Positions 7,446 to 8,598 of a stretch of DNA of 8,598 nucleotides are shown one piece after another. Below the pieces are notes generated by a model. It did no database searches, was not told where the DNA came from, and saw only the letters and a program-made list of their open reading frames with translations. Each line of letters starts with the position of its first letter. Positions within the stretch are counted from its first letter, which is position 1. Both the position numbers and the translations under genes were made by a program. Origin of the DNA: Microbacteriaceae bacterium (GTDB lineage: Bacteria > Actinomycetota > Actinomycetes > Actinomycetales > Microbacteriaceae); assembly GCA_009925875.1 (NCBI GenBank), contig RFQD01000050.1, forward strand, positions 1 to 8,598. Reading direction: 5' to 3'.

Positions 7446-8598
7446 CCCAACACCTCCAGACCCGGGAGGGTCTTCCCCTCAAGAAATTCCAGACTGGCGC
7501 CACCTCCGGTGGAGATGTGCCCGAACTGTTCGTCTCGGAACCCGAGAGAACGCACCGCCGCGGCAGAATCTCCTCCACCAACGACGGACAATCCACGAAC
7601 TTTCGTCAGCGCTTCGGCGATGGCACGTGTGCCGTGCGAGAATGCAGGGAACTCGAAGACGCCCGCCGGGCCATTCCAAAATACTGTTGCGCTCGACTCA
7701 ATAATGGACGCAAACATTGCCGCCGACTCCGGCCCAATGTCTAACCCGAGACCGGATGCACCAAACGGAGTTTGTTCCATGGCGTCAATCGAGGTGACCG
7801 TGTGGTCTGCATTTGCGGCAAACGACGCAGCCATCACGATGTCCGTCGGGAGCACGAGTTCAACGCCACGCGATGCAGCCCCCTCAATGTAACCCCGCAC
7901 CGTCTCGACCTGCTCCTGCTCCAGCAGGCTGGCTCCCACACGATGACCGAGGGCCGCGAGGAAAGTGAAAACCATCCCACCCCCGATGAGGATGCGATCC
8001 ACTCGGGGCAACAGGTGATTGATGACACCGAGCTTGTCCGAGACCTTGGAGCCTCCCAGCACAACCGTGTAAGGCCGCTCGGGTGCTTCCGTGAGTTTGT
8101 ACAACACCTCGAGTTCGGCGGCAATGAGCAAGCCTGCCGCGCTGGGCACAATCGTCGCGAGGTCAAATACACTGGCTTGCTTGCGATGCACGACACCGAA
8201 ACCGTCAGAAACAAATGCGTCCGCGAGCTCAGCCAACTGTGACGCAAAAGCGTGGCGAGTGGCATCATCCTTGGACGTTTCTGCGACGTTGAACCGGACG
8301 TTTTCTAAGACGAGAAGCTGGCCGTTTCCGAGCCCCGACACTGCCGCCGATGCAGACTCCCCCACCGTTTCTCCGACAAAACTGACTGGCTCGCCAAGAA
8401 TTTCTCCCAGCCGGGTAGCGACCGGAGCGAGACTGAAAGCAGGGTCTGGAGCCCCGTCCGGTCGCCCCAGATGACTAACGACGATGACTCGAGCGTTTGC
8501 AGCGAGAAGGTGACGAAGAGTCGGAACTGACGCCCTAATTCGACCGTCGTCAAGAATAACGCCGTCTTTGAGAGGAACGTTCAAGTCACAACGAACAA
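7439..8598 (-). CDS. pgk: phosphoglycerate kinase, 5' end outside the window
   Basis: Transfers phosphate between 1,3-bisphosphoglycerate and ADP, the first ATP-forming step of glycolysis. The frame is open to the right edge and begins mid-motif as [12 protein letters not shown], so roughly 17-20 N-terminal residues lie outside; about 385 residues are visible. Counting from the first visible Val, family segments are SHLGRP (41-46), LENVRF (97-102), [11 protein letters not shown] (132-142), the ADP-site GGSKVSDK (181-188), GGGMVFTFL (205-213), DIGPES (286-291), WNGPAGVFE (307-315), GGGDSAAA (340-347) and [14 protein letters not shown] (362-375). An internal TTG at 8584 is not the start, because conserved VRCD precedes it. 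The stop TAG (7441-7439) lies inside tpiA. gapA is the usual upstream neighbour but is not in view. Confidence 0.97.
   Translation of the reverse strand, partial: VRCDLNVPLKDGVILDDGRIRASVPTLRHLLAANARVIVVSHLGRPDGAPDPAFSLAPVATRLGEILGEPVSFVGETVGESASAAVSGLGNGQLLVLENVRFNVAETSKDDATRHAFASQLAELADAFVSDGFGVVHRKQASVFDLATIVPSAAGLLIAAELEVLYKLTEAPERPYTVVLGGSKVSDKLGVINHLLPRVDRILIGGGMVFTFLAALGHRVGASLLEQEQVETVRGYIEGAASRGVELVLPTDIVMAASFAANADHTVTSIDAMEQTPFGASGLGLDIGPESAAMFASIIESSATVFWNGPAGVFEFPAFSHGTRAIAEALTKVRGLSVVGGGDSAAAVRSLGFRDEQFGHISTGGGASLEFLEGKTLPGLEVLGW
7452..7457 (-). promoter_or_regulatory. Shine-Dalgarno sequence of tpiA
   Basis: GGAGGT on the minus strand within the 3' end of pgk, 6 nt before the tpiA ATG. 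It indicates efficient reinitiation after pgk, consistent with the 7-nt gene overlap. Confidence 0.7.

Overview
The window is a central-carbon-metabolism locus of an actinobacterium. The gene order and protein sequences suggest Micrococcales, most likely Microbacteriaceae. The evidence is the actinobacterial G6PDH partner OpcA, the actinobacteria-specific RNA polymerase factor RbpA, moderately high GC, GTG starts and tightly overlapping genes. No database search was possible, so the family-level placement is an inference from recognised sequences.

Layout. Positions 1-70 are a short AT-rich leader, probably just after an upstream gene; transketolase is expected from synteny but cannot be proven. 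On the plus strand follow tal (71-1149), pgi (1146-2756), zwf (2759-4297), opcA (4294-5232) and pgl (5229-5978). Neighbours overlap by 4 nt or lie 2 nt apart, so this looks like one operon for the pentose phosphate pathway. On the minus strand, read from the right edge, come pgk (5' end outside the window), tpiA, secG and rbpA (down to 5982). They form a second operon of lower glycolysis plus a Sec translocon subunit and a transcription factor. The two operons converge, with only 3 nt between the pgl and rbpA stop codons.

How the genes work together. Pgi interconverts glucose-6-P and fructose-6-P. Zwf, with its partner OpcA, oxidises glucose-6-P to 6-phosphogluconolactone, making reduced cofactor, and Pgl hydrolyses the lactone. 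Transaldolase would return pentose-phosphate carbon to fructose-6-P and glyceraldehyde-3-P, and TpiA and Pgk carry triose phosphates through lower glycolysis.

The one clear anomaly is in tal. About 22 nt are missing after codon 99, which removes a conserved glycine-rich segment and shifts the reading frame, so the catalytic residues are split between two frames. This is either a real pseudogene or an assembly error. Everything else looks intact and ordinary. I see no RNA gene, mobile element, CRISPR array or undescribed system, and no gene-free stretch longer than about 70 nt.
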